Source: Aphanomyces cochlioides (lineage: Eukaryota; Oomycota; Saprolegniomycetes; Saprolegniales; Verrucalvaceae). Taken from it: a DNA stretch of 35,849 bases. The notes under the pieces were generated by a model, which worked only from the letters and a program-made list of their open reading frames with translations, made no database searches and was not told the DNA's origin. The position numbers and the translations under genes were made by a program. The stretch lies in NCBI GenBank assembly GCA_019828595.1, contig JAHQRK010000080.1, positions 1 to 35,849 on the forward strand, given 5' to 3'. Positions 1 through 11,692 of this stretch are shown one piece after another (within the stretch, counting starts at the first letter, position 1; the number at the start of each line of letters is the position of its first letter).

Positions 1-2857
1 GTCAAGACCAGGCGTTCCAACTTCACTTGTACAAAGCAGAGCGCTCGTCCAAGTTCCACTTCATGTCCCCTGTCCCTACCCCTTGAAGAAGACAGTCTTC
101 AAAGAGTTGGTGGATGTCAATGGAAATGTTGTCTCCAATCAACAAGGCATGTCTGACGTCCTGGTCGACTACTACAAGGACTTGTTTGCAGCTCCCGAGG
201 TGCAGCGAGAGACGAAGTGTCGTCATTTCTGACCCCATTGACTCGACACAAGCAACTGCCAGAGCAAGCCCAGAAAGAGCTGTCGGCTCCCTTGCGCGCC
301 AACGAGTTCTATCATGCTATTCGACACAGCAGTTCGAACTCAGCGCCAGGTCCCAACGCTCTGCCATTCGAAGTCCTCAAACTTGCACCTCACAAGTGGT
401 CGTTGGTATTGGAGCTGCTATTCACACACCAGCTCCATTCTCACCCTCGCTTGACTCCCATGCAACTTGTCAGTACGCTGGTGTTGCTGCACAAGAAAGG
501 CCCCAAGTCACAAGCCAAGAACTATCGGCCCATTAGCCTACTCAACACGGATGTGAAAATCCTGACGAGTATTCTGGCTTATCGACTCCAGCGCCACATT
601 CGACACATCATCCACCCGGACCAGCAAGGCTTTATCCGTCGAAGCAATATCCAAACCAATATTGCACGACTGGATGACATGCTGCACCACATCAAACTAC
701 ACAGTCCGTCCTCGATGGTGGCACTGCTTGACTTTGAGAAAGCTTTTGATCGCGTGGACCACGCGTACTTGCTCCGCGTCCTCCGTCACTATGGCTTTCC
801 CGAAACCTTTGTTGACATGGTTCGCGTACTGTACTCGGGCCGCAAGTCTCGCATCTTGGTGAACGGCTTCTTGTCCAAGCCAGTTCACATCTCACGCGGT
901 GTGTTGCAAGGTGATCCACTGTCGCCACTTCTGTTTGTGATCGCTTTGGAACCGATGTGCCAACTCCTACGGCAACACTCCAACTATGGCATCAAGTGTG
1001 GGGATCGCTACCACACTGGGAGTTACTTTGCCGACGACTCGCAACTCTATGCGGCAAATGAGACGTGCCTCCACCGGCAGCTTGCATTGGTTCAAACCTT
1101 TTGCGACAAGTCTGGTTTCCGACTCAACGTAGACAAGACCCAAATTCTGACCTACAGCCAGTTGAATGGGAACCTTGCCTCACTACAAGTTACTTCCGAC
1201 AGTCCCGTGAAGGCTCTTGGTATCTTGGTTGCGCCCAATCTTTCTCCATTGGCACGTTTCAATTACGTGTTTGAGAAGTTTGTGGCTCGCTTGTCTTTGT
1301 GGCTCTACAAGGCTCGAACCATGGCCGGAAAAGTCACTATCCTGCACAGCATATGTCTGCCTGTGTTATGGTACCAACTGGCTTTTGTCCCTGCCGACAA
1401 AGACCTGGCCAAAAAGATCGACAAGGCCATGCTTCAATTTATGCATGGTGAAGAAATCAACCCATCCTCCTCTGTCCATGGCCTCCGTTTGATCAAAAAG
1501 GAGATCCTATTCATGCCGAAGAAGTCCGGTGGCTTAGGCCTGCACCATGCACTTGCTTTATGGCAACAACACAACCGCTCTGTCATGATCAGATGCATTC
1601 AAGCCATCACCACCCCACCCCGCAAGTCTGCCATGTCCGCCTGGATTACGCCGGGCTATACTCTCCTCGAGAAGGCTTTTCATCCATGGGGTTCCCCGAG
1701 ATCTCCTCTTGGCAAATGGCTCTTCTGCATTCATCAGACAACTGTACAAGAATCCCAATATCACTCCAATGTGGAAAGCCTTATTGAGTAGCTGGTTTGA
1801 ATCCCGCTGGACTCCGTACGGCTGTCCAAATCACATCTCATCTTTGGATGTTCCCTTTGGCACAACTCGTATCTGCCTGGACTCGAAGACCTATACGATC
1901 AGTGCTCTACATCGACGCAAGACCAAGCCAATGTATTGGCTTCGCTTCACATCACGAAGTTGTCGCATTTGTTGACTCCGTGTCAGCGAGTTTGGCCAGC
2001 TTCGATCTTGTTCGACAAAATCAACCGTGCCTGCCGCCAAGCCAATTTTGTCCCTCCAACGAAACAATGGATCTCAATCTTGGTGACCAAGTTATCACGA
2101 TTGTTTGAGATTGTTTCTGAAGAGGATGCTCCCGTGTTCCACTTGCCGACGCCAAGCTCTGAATGGATGGAATGGCACTGGATGATTCACCCTGACTCGA
2201 GTCCGATCTTGTTGGCGCTTGCGACTTCGAAATCGGCTAAGATCAGAGCTTCTCCAGCTGTCAGCTCGTCCATTCTTCCTACCAAGCATCTCAACCTGCC
2301 ATCCAACTTTTACGAAGACCCCAAGCGCCTTACCCAACTTGCCGCCTTCCTCCAACCCGACCACATTCTCCCTCGATATGGAGAGTTCATTTTCAAGACC
2401 CTTCTCCGCGCCAACGCCATGCAATATCTGTTTCAGTACCAAGACCCCAAGCCGACGTGTGTCTTCTGTCGTGTCAATGAGACGTACGAGCATTTCCTGT
2501 TCTCTTGTGGATATGGTCAATCTGTTTGGTATTCCTTCAAGACAATCCAGCGACTGCTCGAGTGTTCCTTTCCGTCCACGTGTCTGGAAATGTTCTACGA
2601 GACGCCCAAGCCGTCCGATGGATACTACATCCGTGGCTATCTGAAGATCTGGCCGATTGTCCGAGCCTGCGTGTATTATCAAATATGGCTCCAACGTGCC
2701 GATGCACCTTTCGACCCGACCTCACAGCGAAGAGTCCGATGGAAGTTGCCATTCATGCTGCCTCTTTGATCAAGCTACATCTACAACAGCTCCTGGTTGA
2801 TCTCCCTCTCAAGAAGGGATACACCAAGGTATTCAATGTGCTCAAGCATCTATCTTC
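1..2857 (+). mobile_element. LINE copy A, ORF2 3' part, cut by window edge
   Basis: This is a piece of the same non-LTR retrotransposon that fills the window. It starts inside ORF2, at the linker between endonuclease and reverse transcriptase, because the window begins there. It runs nearly base for base like the other copies as far as the motif CATCTATCTTC, about 75 bp before the expected ORF2 stop. There it switches abruptly to an inverted ORF1 piece. The stop hairpin and 3'UTR are missing. No target duplication is visible at the right end, so the junction looks like a rearrangement rather than a clean insertion. Confidence 0.93.
1..2857 (+). pseudogene. ORF2 fragment: reverse transcriptase and zinc-finger domain, frameshifted
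   Basis: The fragment encodes the LINE polyprotein that copies element RNA into DNA at a nicked target. The reverse transcriptase block is open from about 217 to 1791. It carries NYRPISLLN, LDFEKAFDRVDH, RGVLQGDPLSPLLF, the catalytic FADD box and GFRLNVDKT. The C-terminal domain is open in another frame (about 1936-2690) and holds the finger C-x2-C-x7-H-x4-C in CVFCRVNETYEHFLFSC. Breaks against the best copies are a C run of 4 instead of 5 at 79-82 (immediate TGA), a 4-nt deletion near 207, a frame change at the C run 1694-1697, a lost C near 1855 and a lost base near 2700. The domain identification is firm. The gene is not functional as read. Confidence 0.92.
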
Positions 2858-3857
2858 AGTCTTTGTTCGAATGCGTCCGCCATGGCCTCGCATCGCGCAA
2901 TATCGTCATCGGCAATAGCATGAGCACCAGTGTTGCGATGTTTCGCGCCTTGGGGGCATTGCCTTGCTTGGAATCTTTCTTGGACGAAGCTGAATCCTTG
3001 CCGGGAGTCTTTTGCGTCCATGGATTGGCCCTTTCAGCGTTTTGTTGCTCTTGATCGCCTTGCTGTTTGTCTGCCGCCGGTCGGAGGATCAACAGCGCCA
3101 TTTCCTTGAGCAACGGATTTGTCGACAATGTCTTGATTTGACTGGTCATTGTCAGCCATTGTTTGTCGATTGTTCCTCTTGAATAACTTCTCAGGAGTAT
3201 CACACGGCTTCGCTTGGCCGTTAATGTCGCCTGACCCATCAACCTCAGAGTGAATTTGAGTATTTCCCTCGTCGGTTAAGGCCTCGGTTTCAGTAGAATC
3301 CTTCCCTCGGCGTCTCCAGAGACCATATCCACGTCCTCTTGAGATTTTTCTTTCTCCTCTCCCGTTCTAGGAGGCTCGGCACGGGGGCGACGCGGTTGGT
3401 GGCTGCTGGCTCAGTCCCATTGGTCACGAGAAGGCCGGGGCCAGACCCCCAGTGACAGGGGTAGAAGGGGAATCCATGCCATCCCCGCAGCACGGTGACT
3501 GGGGTACACCATTGCTCCGGCGAGAACCCAAATCGGGATACCGCCCCCGCCCCTCCGAAGAGGCCCCTGGGGGAAGTAGACAGAACCGCAGGGTGTGCCC
3601 ATGGGGGGGCCCTCGTAGCCTCTAGGGCTGGCATGGACCCCGTTTTTCTCCGCCGCCTTCACTGGGGATCGACTCCAATTGGAGTCCAGGGAAGCAGCCA
3701 CCACAGGCACAAGGCCCAGTGGTTCGCCCTCCTGAGTGAGGGCTTCGCTAACGGTAACGACAGTGGTCTGGGGTGCCAACCACTGACCCACTGAGGTTGA
3801 CCCCCCTGGAACTCCGGCGAGTGGAGCACCAGGTGAAGTCTGGTGGAGCGAGACGCA
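2858..3857 (-). mobile_element. Inverted ORF1 fragment of the LINE
   Basis: Read on the minus strand, this kilobase matches the 5' third of ORF1 in the copies at 8.9-9.9 kb and 29.1-29.9 kb. It covers the hairpin-rich GC-rich part and the acidic, Q/N/D-rich part. It begins at 3857 in the Ser/Thr-rich N-terminal region and ends at 2858 just short of the ORF1 globular domain. Neither end has a 3' tail or target duplication. Plus-strand ORF2 pieces lie on both sides. It may be the inverted 5' part of copy B, as made by twin priming in LINE insertions, or a later inversion. Confidence 0.88.
2858..3857 (-). pseudogene. ORF1 N-terminal fragment, frameshifted
   Basis: This is the antisense remnant of ORF1, whose product is presumably the RNA-binding partner of ORF2 (inferred from its position; no known domain recognised). 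The minus strand keeps several open blocks, for example one containing LGLVPVVAASLDSNWSRS, but they lie in different frames. Run-length differences against the other copies are visible: seven G at 3602-3608, where copy G has six C in sense, and five A (TTTTT on the plus strand) near 3645, where copy G has four. The 10-bp hairpin seen near the ORF1 start in other copies is imperfect here (near 3765-3805). The fragment is not a functional gene. Confidence 0.8.
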
Positions 3858-6800
3858 ACATTGTTGGAGGAGATTTCAACTGCACTCTCAACAAAATTTG
3901 GATTCGTTGAGACCCGGTACCTCCACCATGGCCGGCACCCTTCAACTGGAACAATGGATGCACAGTTTGTCTCTGGTGGATCTGTTTCGCCGTCGAAACC
4001 CCGTGGCACGAGCCTTCACAAGTCCCACACTCACCAACCGACTTGACTACGTCTTTTTGTTCGTCCACCTTGGCGGGTCTTCGTCACATCACAAAGCGTC
4101 AAACATTGCGCCATGGCTCTGGATCATGGAAAGCTCCAACTTGGCTACTTCGTCTACCACGAGCGGCCGAGATTGTTCATGGATGTCTGGATCGATTTTT
4201 GGACAAGTCTCCAACATTCCACAATATCTCCAAGGCCTACGACATGCTGGTCAATGATATCCGCTCCCAACTCAAAGAATTCCATTCTCAACGATTGGAG
4301 AAACAACGTCTGCCGTTGAAGAAGTTAGCTGTCGAGATCGCTTCGCTTTTGCAAGTCCCCAACATGCGTCAAGATGCAGTGCTGGTGGATCGAGTGCGAG
4401 ACCTTCAAAAGCAAATTCACGAGCTGCAAGATCGAGACAAGCAGTTTCGTCAAGACCAGGCGTTCCAACTTCACTTGTACAAAGCAGAGCGCTCGTCCAA
4501 GTTCCACTTCATGTCCCCTGTCCCTACCCCTTGAAGAAGACAGTCTTCAAAGAGTTGGTGGATGTCAATGGAAATGTTGTCTCCAATCAACAAGGCATGT
4601 CTGACGTCCTGGTCGACTACTACAAGGACTTGTTTGCAGCTCCCGAGGTGCAGCGATCTGGAGACGAAGTGTCGTCATTTCTGACCCCATTGACTCGACA
4701 CAAGCAACTGCCAGAGCAAGCCCAGAAAGAGCTGTCGGCTCCCTTGCGCGCCAACGAGTTCTATCATGCTATTCGACACAGCAGTTCGAACTCAGCGCCA
4801 GGTCCCAACGCTCTGCCATTCGAAGTCCTCAAACTTGCACCTCACAAGTGGTCGTTGGTATTGGAGCTGCTATTCACACACCAGCTCCATTCTCACCCTC
4901 GCTTGACTCCCATGCAACTTGTCAGTACGCTGGTGTTGCTGCACAAGAAAGGCCCCAAGTCACAAGCCAAGAACTATCGGCCCATTAGCCTACTCAACAC
5001 GGATGTGAAAATCCTGACGAGTATTCTGGCTTATCGACTCCAGCGCCACATTCGACACATCATCCACCCGGACCAGCAAGGCTTTATCCGTCGAAGCAAT
5101 ATCCAAACCAATATTGCACGACTGGATGACATGCTGCACCACATCAAACTACACAGTCCGTCCTCGATGGTGGCACTGCTTGACTTTGAGAAAGCTTTTG
5201 ATCGCGTGGACCACGCGTACTTGCTCCGCGTCCTCCGTCACTATGGCTTTCCCGAAACCTTTGTTGACATGGTTCGCGTACTGTACTCGGGCCGCAAGTC
5301 TCGCATCTTGGTGAACGGCTTCTTGTCCAAGCCAGTTCACATCTCACGCGGTGTGTTGCAAGGTGATCCACTGTCGCCACTTCTGTTTGTGATCGCTTTG
5401 GAACCGATGTGCCAACTCCTACGGCAACACTCCAACTATGGCATCAAGTGTGGGGATCGCTACCACACTGGGAGTTACTTTGCCGACGACTCGCAACTCT
5501 ATGCGGCAAATGAGACGTGCCTCCACCGGCAGCTTGCATTGGTTCAAACCTTTTGCGACAAGTCTGGTTTCCGACTCAACGTAGACAAGACCCAAATTCT
5601 GACCTACAGCCAGTTGAATGGGAACCTTGCCTCACTACAAGTTACTTCCGACAGTCCCGTGAAGGCTCTTGGTATCTTGGTTGCGCCCAATCTTTCTCCA
5701 TTGGCACGTTTCAATTACGTGTTTGAGAAGTTTGTGGCTCGCTTGTCTTTGTGGCTCTACAAGGCTCGAACCATGGCCGGAAAAGTCACTATCCTGCACA
5801 GCATATGTCTGCCTGTGTTATGGTACCAACTGGCTTTTGTCCCTGCCGACAAAGACCTGGCCAAAAAGATCGACAAGGCCATGCTTCAATTTATGCATGG
5901 TGAAGAAATCAACCCATCCTCCTCTGTCCATGGCCTCCGTTTGATCAAAAAGGAGATCCTATTCATGCCGAAGAAGTCCGGTGGCTTAGGCCTGCACCAT
6001 GCACTTGCTTTATGGCAACAACACAACCGCTCTGTCATGATCAGATGCATTCAAGCCATCACCACCCCACCCGCAAGTCTGCCATGTCCGCCTGGATTAC
6101 GCCGGGCTGTGCTCTCCTCGAGAAGGCTTTTCATCCATGGGGTTCCCCAGTCTCCTCTTGGCAAATGGCTCTTCTGCATTCATCAGACAACTGTACAAGA
6201 ATCCCAATATCACTCCAATGTGGAAAGCCTTATTGAGTAGCTGGTTTGAAATCACTGGACTCCGTACGGCTGTCCAAATCACATCTCATCTTTGGATGTT
6301 CCCCTTTGGCACAACTCGTATCTGCCTGGACTCGAAGACCTATACGATCAGTGCTCTACATCGACGCAAGACCAAGCCAATGTATTGGCTTCGCTTCACA
6401 TCACGAAGTTGTCGCATTTGTTGACTCCGTGTCAGCGAGTTTGGCCAGACCAAGTTATCACGATTGTTTGAGATTGTTTCTGAAGGATGCTCCCGTGTTC
6501 CACTTGCCGACGCCAAGCTCTGAATGGATGGAATGGCACTGGATGATACACCCTGACTGAGTCCGATCTTGTTGGCGCTTGCGACTTCGAAATCGGCTAA
6601 GATCAGAGCTTCTCCAGCTGTCAGCTCGTCCATTCTTCCTACCAAGCATCTCAACCTGCCATCCAACTTTTACGAAGACCCCAAGCGCCTTACCCAACTT
6701 GCCGCCTTCCTCCAACCCGACCACATTCTCCCTCGATATGGAGAGTTCATTTTCAAGACCCTTCTCCGCGCCAACGCCATGCAATATCTGTTTCAGTACC

Positions 6801-7230
6801 AAGACCCCAAGCCGACGTGTGTCTTCTGTCGTGTCAATGAGACGTACGAGCATTTCCTGTTCTCTTGTGGATATGGTCAATCTGTTTGGTATTTCTTCAA
6901 GGCAATCCAGCGACTGCTCGAGTGTTCCTTTTCCGTCCACGTGTCTGGAAATGTTCTACAGACGCCCAAGCCGTCCGATGGATACTACATCCGTGGCTAT
7001 CTGAAGATCTGGCCGATTGTCCAAGCCTCGGTGTATTTATCAAATATGGCTCCAACGTGCCGATCGCACCTTCGACCCGACCTCACAGCGGAGAGAGTCC
7101 GATGGAAGTTGCCATTCATGCTGCCTGTTTGATCAAGCTACATCTACAACACCTCCTGGTTGATCTCCCTCTCAAGAAGGGATACACCAAGGTATTCAAT
7201 GTGCTCAAGCATCTATCTTCGGACCCCTGG
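3858..7230 (+). mobile_element. LINE copy B, truncated at both ends
   Basis: This copy starts inside the endonuclease domain, just before the GGDFN motif, and stops inside the last codons of ORF2 at GGACCCCTGG. The stop hairpin and 3'UTR are missing. From 7231 the sequence restarts near the ORF2 start of the next copy, sharing only one or two bases at the join. This looks like a deletion that removed the 3' end of copy B together with upstream sequence of the following nested elements. Two internal deletions are described under its ORF2. Confidence 0.92.
3858..7230 (+). pseudogene. ORF2 fragment with loss of the endonuclease catalytic His
   Basis: Endonuclease, linker, reverse transcriptase and zinc-finger parts follow in order, but the frame is broken many times. 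An in-frame 57-nt deletion near 4091 removes 19 codons that carry the catalytic Asp-His pair (ADHVACR in copy G). The C run at 4527-4530 has 4 C and gives a stop just before the reverse transcriptase block, which is then open from about 4535 to 6240. The frame changes again at the C run 6145-6148. An 86-nt deletion lies at 6448/6449. The zinc finger is still readable (CVFCRVNETYEHFLFSC, about 6819-6869). FADD and QGDPLSP are intact. It is a dead copy with a well-preserved polymerase core. Confidence 0.9.
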
Positions 7231-8671
7231 TGACAACAACTTCTCCGATGTCCCAACTGAACTCGTGGACTGGGACCCACAAATCATCTCCCTCAACACC
7301 AATGGCTTCTCCAACAGTCATCGGTACATCCTCGACAAACTATCAAGTGTTCACGACGTTTCCTTTATCCAAGAAACCCGTTTCCGCACGCCAAGTCTCC
7401 ACGACCGTGTTGCGTTCCATTGGCAACGCATCACAAACCACGCAGGCTCTTTGTTCTTTGAAGAGCCTATTTACCTGAAGTATCCACGTCGCCAGCCACT
7501 GGAGGTCTGGCTACGTGGATACATCCTCTTCACTCTCCTTTGAAGAACGCCACTCAAGTCCCTCATGACAACCCAGTGCTTCGTGGTCGTTATCTACAAG
7601 TGCGATGTACTCTGGGTCCACTGACAGTCGTTCTCCACAATATCTATGCGCCGGCAGCCTTCCAACGAGCAAGTTACTTCGAAGAATTGCCACGCGACTT
7701 TCCTCCACATGCGCTCCACATTGTTGGAGGAGATTCAACTGCACTCTCAACAAAGATTTGGATTCGTTGAGCCCAGTACCTCCACCATGGCCGGCACCTT
7801 CAACTGGAACAATGGATGCACAGTTTGTCTCTGGTGGATCTGTTTCGCCGTCAAAACCCCGTGGCACGAGCCTTCACAAGTCCCACACTCACCAACCGAC
7901 TTGACTACATCTTTTGTTCGTCCACCTTGGCGGGTCTTCGTCATTGGAAGGCGACGCACATGCCACACGTTCCACAGGCTGACCACGTGGCTTGTCGTAT
8001 CATACAAAGCGTCAAACATTGCGCCATGGCTCTGGATCATGGAAAGCTCCAACTTGGCTACTTCGTCTACCACGAGCGGCCAAGATTGTTCATGGATGTC
8101 TGGATCGATTTTTGGACAAGTCTCCAACATTCCACAATATCGCCAAGGCCTACGACATGCTGGTCAATGATATCCGCTCCCAACTCAAAGAATTCCATTC
8201 TCAACGATTGGAGAAACAACGTCTGCCGTTGAAGAAGTTAGCTGTCGAGATCGCTTCGCTTTTGCAAGTCCCCAACATGCGTCAAGATTCAGTGCTGGTG
8301 GATCAAGTGAGACCTTCAAAAGCAAATTCACGAGCTACAAGATCGGAGCAAGCAGTTTCGTAGACCAGCGTTCCAACTTTGGCTTGTACAAAGCAGAGCG
8401 CTCGTCCAAGTTCCACTTCATGTCCCCTGTCCCTACCCCTTGAAGAAGACAGTCTTCAAAGAGTTGGTGGATGTCAATGGAAATGTTGTCTCCAATCAAC
8501 AAGGCATGTCTTGACGTCCTGGTCGACTACTACAAGGACTTGTTTGCAGCTCCCGAGGTGCAGCGATCTGGAGACGAATGTCGTCATTTCTGACCCCATT
8601 GACTGAGCACAAGCAACTGCCAGAGCAAGCCCAAAAGAGCTGTCGGCTCCCTTCACGCCAACAGTTCTATC
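7231..8671 (+). mobile_element. LINE copy D, 5' part (interrupted by copy C)
   Basis: This part begins within the first codons of ORF2 (ACAACAACTTCTCCGATG) and runs through the endonuclease and linker to the start of the reverse transcriptase, ending in CCAACAGTTCTATC. The same motif, as CCAACGAGTTCTATC, restarts at 15838 where ORF2 continues. The two parts are therefore one copy split by the 7.2-kb copy C. This 5' part is the most decayed sequence of the window, with many one- to four-base indels between 8290 and 8670. Confidence 0.88.
7231..8671 (+). pseudogene. ORF2 endonuclease domain, broken
   Basis: This encodes the APE-type endonuclease domain that would nick the target DNA. Motifs readable across frames are ISLNTNGF, the QET catalytic Glu, HNIYAP, a damaged GGD(F)N box (one T lost near 7735), RLDYIFCS and the ADHVACR box (about 7979-7999). 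Frameshifts fall near 7475 (lost C), 7735, 7795 and 8000, at the 4-C run 8436-8439, and at several places up to 8670. The reverse transcriptase part of this copy lies beyond the insertion, from 15838. Confidence 0.85.
8658..8671 (+). repeat. Left target-site duplication of copy C
   Basis: CCAACAGTTCTATC is repeated at 15838-15852 as CCAACGAGTTCTATC, with one base (G) lost on the left. In the other copies this sequence occurs once, inside ORF2 (codons for ANEFYH). The duplication flanks copy C exactly: its 5' end CAAGTCAAG follows at 8672 and its TTAA tail precedes 15838. Confidence 0.88.
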
Positions 8672-8707
8672 CAAGTCAAGAAGTTATCAAGTGCCGCCGC
8701 GCTCAAA
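8672..8707 (+). other. 5' leader of the LINE
   Basis: These 36 nt precede the first ATG of ORF1 and are shared with 27566-27601 of copy G. Both copies start at the same base after different upstream sequence, which argues for a real transcript start rather than chance truncation. The leader is too short to hold a conventional upstream promoter, so any promoter must be internal or borrowed. I saw no recognisable promoter motif. Confidence 0.6.
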
Positions 8708-8962
8708 ATGTCCAACGCCAACAGCTGTTCCGAGCTCGGTGAGACCGACACTGCACCGGAGACACCATTATTGCAGGTATTGCTGCACGCCTCACCCACT
8801 TTCGTTGTCCAATCAGGATGGCGGAAGTGGTGTGATGTGTCGCTACACCTAACCCTAGGGCCGAAGTGGAGGTCGAGTTCGACCCCAACAGCGTCTCTGA
8901 AAACCAATCATTCTCGCTCCACCAGCGCTTCACCTGGTGCTCCACTCGCCGGAGTTCCAGGG

Positions 8963-8995
8963 GGGGTCAACCTCAGTGGGTCAGTGGTTGACCCC
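8963..8995 (+). other. 10-bp perfect hairpin in the ORF1 5' region (copy C)
   Basis: GGGGTCAACC and GGTTGACCCC are perfect inverted repeats around a 13-nt loop. The same hairpin is kept at 27857-27889 in copy G. It belongs to a stretch unusually rich in short inverted repeats. Confidence 0.75.
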
Positions 8996-9082
8996 AGACC
9001 ACTGTCGTTAACTTGTCTAGCGAAGCCCTCACTCAGGAGGGCGAACCACTGGGGCCTTGTGCCTGTGGTGGCTGCTTCCCTG

Positions 9083-9098
9083 GACTCCAATTGGAGTC
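9083..9098 (+). other. 16-bp perfect palindrome in ORF1 (copy C)
   Basis: GACTCCAATTGGAGTC reads the same on both strands. It recurs at 29132-29147 in copy G and in the inverted ORF1 piece around 3670-3690. Its role is unknown; it could be an RNA stem or a protein-binding site. Confidence 0.7.
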
Positions 9099-11692
9099 GA
9101 TCCCCAGTGAAGGCGGCGAAGACGGGGTCCATGCCAGCCCTAGAGGCTACGAGGGCCCTATGTGGGCACACCCTGCCAGGTTCTGTCTCTCCCCAGGGGC
9201 CTCTTGGAGGGGCGGGGGCGGTATCCCGATTTGGTTCTCGCCGGAGCAATGGTGTACCCCAGTCACCGTGCTGCGGATGGCATGGATTCCCCTTCTACCC
9301 CTGTCACTGGGGGTCTGGCCCGGCCTTTCTCGTGACCAATGGGACTGAGCCAGCAGCCACCAACCGCGTCGCCCCCTGTGCTGAGCCTCCTAGAACGGGA
9401 GAGGAAGAAGAAAAATCTCAAGAGGACGTGGATATGGTCTCTGGAGACGCCGAGGGGAAGGATTCTACTGAAACCGAGGCCTTAACCGACGAGGGAAATA
9501 CTCAAATTCACTCTGAGGTTGATGGGTCAGGCGACATTAACGGCCAAGCGAAGCCGTGTGATACTCCTGGAGAAGTTATTCAAGAGGAACAATCGACAAA
9601 CAATGACAATGACCAGTCAAATCAAGACATTGTCGACAAATCCGTTGCTCAAGGAAATGGCGCTGTTGATCCTCCTACCGCGGCAGACAAAATACAAGGC
9701 GATCAAGAGCAACAAAACGCTGAAAAGGCCAATCCATGGACGCAAAAGACTCCCGGCAAGGATTCAGCTTCGTCCAAGAAAGATTCCAAGCAAGGCAATG
9801 CCCCCAAAGGCGCAAAACATCGCAACACTGGTGCTCATGCTATTGCCGATGACGATATTGCGCGATGCGAGGCCATGGCGGACGCATTCTACAAAGACTC
9901 TGGTGACATGGACGCCTTCATTGAAAACATTTTGCTCACTCCCAGTCCCAAGTGTACGAGCTCACAGTCAAGTTGGGCGAAGCCTACAAGGACTGGTCCG
10001 AAAAAGTCATCTGCGATCAATTTGTCAAGGAAAATCCTGGTTCGTTATGGGGCTCCAAATTTCCGAACATTTTGATCCACAAGAAGAACCCACAGACCAT
10101 TGTGATCTCAAGTTACAACTTGTCTACGTGCGTGGAAATGGGAGGCACAACGTTTCGACTTGGTGGCAAAGACTTCCTGGTTCCCAAGTACTCGCGTTAT
10201 GGCAACAACTACTACGTTACGTTCAACAAGGGGCTGCATTGACCAAGTCAGTGATAGCAGCATTCAACCCTACTGCTGGTCAGAACATCAAGTCGCCGCA
10301 TTTGAGAGTCATTTTCAAGTCGTCTGCGCCTCCTGCAGTGTTGGTGCCAAAATCCGGCGACGCACTACGCGAAATCACCATTACGGATCCGTCGGGTCAG
10401 CCTTTTGTCGTCGTGTTTCAGCACAAGATCGCTGCTCTGAACAAGACATTGCCTCCGTCGATTGTTTCACGACGTGCAGAGGCCAAGGCTGAAAAAGCGA
10501 AGGCAAAAGCGGCCAAGGCAGCGGCAAAATCTCCTCCGTCAGGAGAAAAAGAACCTGAACATGATGGAGACGATCATGATCAAGACCCTGGAACAAATGC
10601 GGAAGGCAAGGCCGACTCAACTGAGGCATCTGAAGATGGTCAAGATGAACAACCACAGCCAACAGCTCCTTCTCATGGCTCTGATGTCGATATGTCTGGT
10701 GACAGCGATCCCCCTAACAACAATGGACAAGACAAACAACAAGAAGATGTGGAAATGTCTACCAACGAATCGCCCGCTCTTGCTCCACCAAGTGAGCAGC
10801 CCAAGAACTCGCTGGACCTTCAATTGGTAACGGGCTACCGGTCTGGACCAGCTCCAAAACGTACTTTGCCTTCGTCCCCACGTTTGGATCCCCTGCCGAC
10901 ATCCAACCGTTTTCATATCCTCGAAGAAGACGACGTGGAACTCTCGTTTGAAGACTTTGCAGTGCCTCGAATTGTATTGGAAGATTCAAGTGCGCCACGC
11001 CCGAAAAAGACCAAAGGCAAAGCGAAGAAACAACGACTTAACAAGTCTGCTGCAGCCCACCTCGAATTGGCGAAGAAGATCATTCGAGACAAGAAAGTCG
11101 AAGGCAGTATCACCGAATGTCAACGCATTTTGCGAGATGATCCTCAGCTCGTTGCACATGCTATGTACGCACAAGATGAAGACCTCAGTTTGTTTCAGTC
11201 ACTTGTTGCAACCAAGACTATTGAGCGCAAGATGGCTTTGTTAAAAGCTCAAGGCAAGCCTCACAACTACAAACATCACGTCAACTTCATGGCTCAATAC
11301 AAGATTCACCCGTCAGAAATCTTGGAAGAATTGACCACGGACATACCAGAGATCAAGCGCATCCTCTTTGCACTTGCTACGATTGACTTATTCCTCTCAA
11401 ATCGGGCCCCAGACCTCTACACAAACTCGGAGGCACTGACTGTTCTCTGAACCAAGAAGCAACAAGATTGCCTGACACCAACTGCTTGACGGACTGGTCG
11501 CTGTTTGCTTTGATCGAAAACTTCAGCGACAATCTCGAGAAGTTCACTTTGCCGGCTCCCGTCTTGTCGGCCATCTCGATGCTCAAAAGCATCACCAACA
11601 ATTACCACATCGACGAGCTCTGCAGCAAAGCTCACCACTCCATGAACGCCGACGAAATTGATCCCCTCGATTTGGAGGACGATCAACTCTAA

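Larger units (their letters stand above)
8708..11692 (+). pseudogene. ORF1 of copy C, full span with several frameshifts
   Basis: ORF1 is the upstream protein of the element, presumably an RNA-binding chaperone (inferred from position only). The start ATG at 8708 opens MSNANSCSEL. The main frame stays open to 10075 and passes through the hairpin-rich segment and the acidic Q/N/D/E-rich stretch. One C lost near 9944 shifts the frame just before the conserved globular domain (about 9950-10490). A 40-nt deletion near 10231 shifts it again, and the frame is then open to 11450 through an Ala/Lys-rich stretch, a second acidic stretch, an NRFHILEEDD motif, a basic patch and a helical tail. One base lost near 11447 gives an early TGA. 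The normal TAA is at 11690. No CCHC knuckles are visible. Confidence 0.88.

Noticed and set aside
3411..3794. Small plus- and minus-strand frames in the GC-rich segment as separate genes
   Set aside because: They are shifted pieces of the ORF1 5' region broken by run-length differences, not independent genes.
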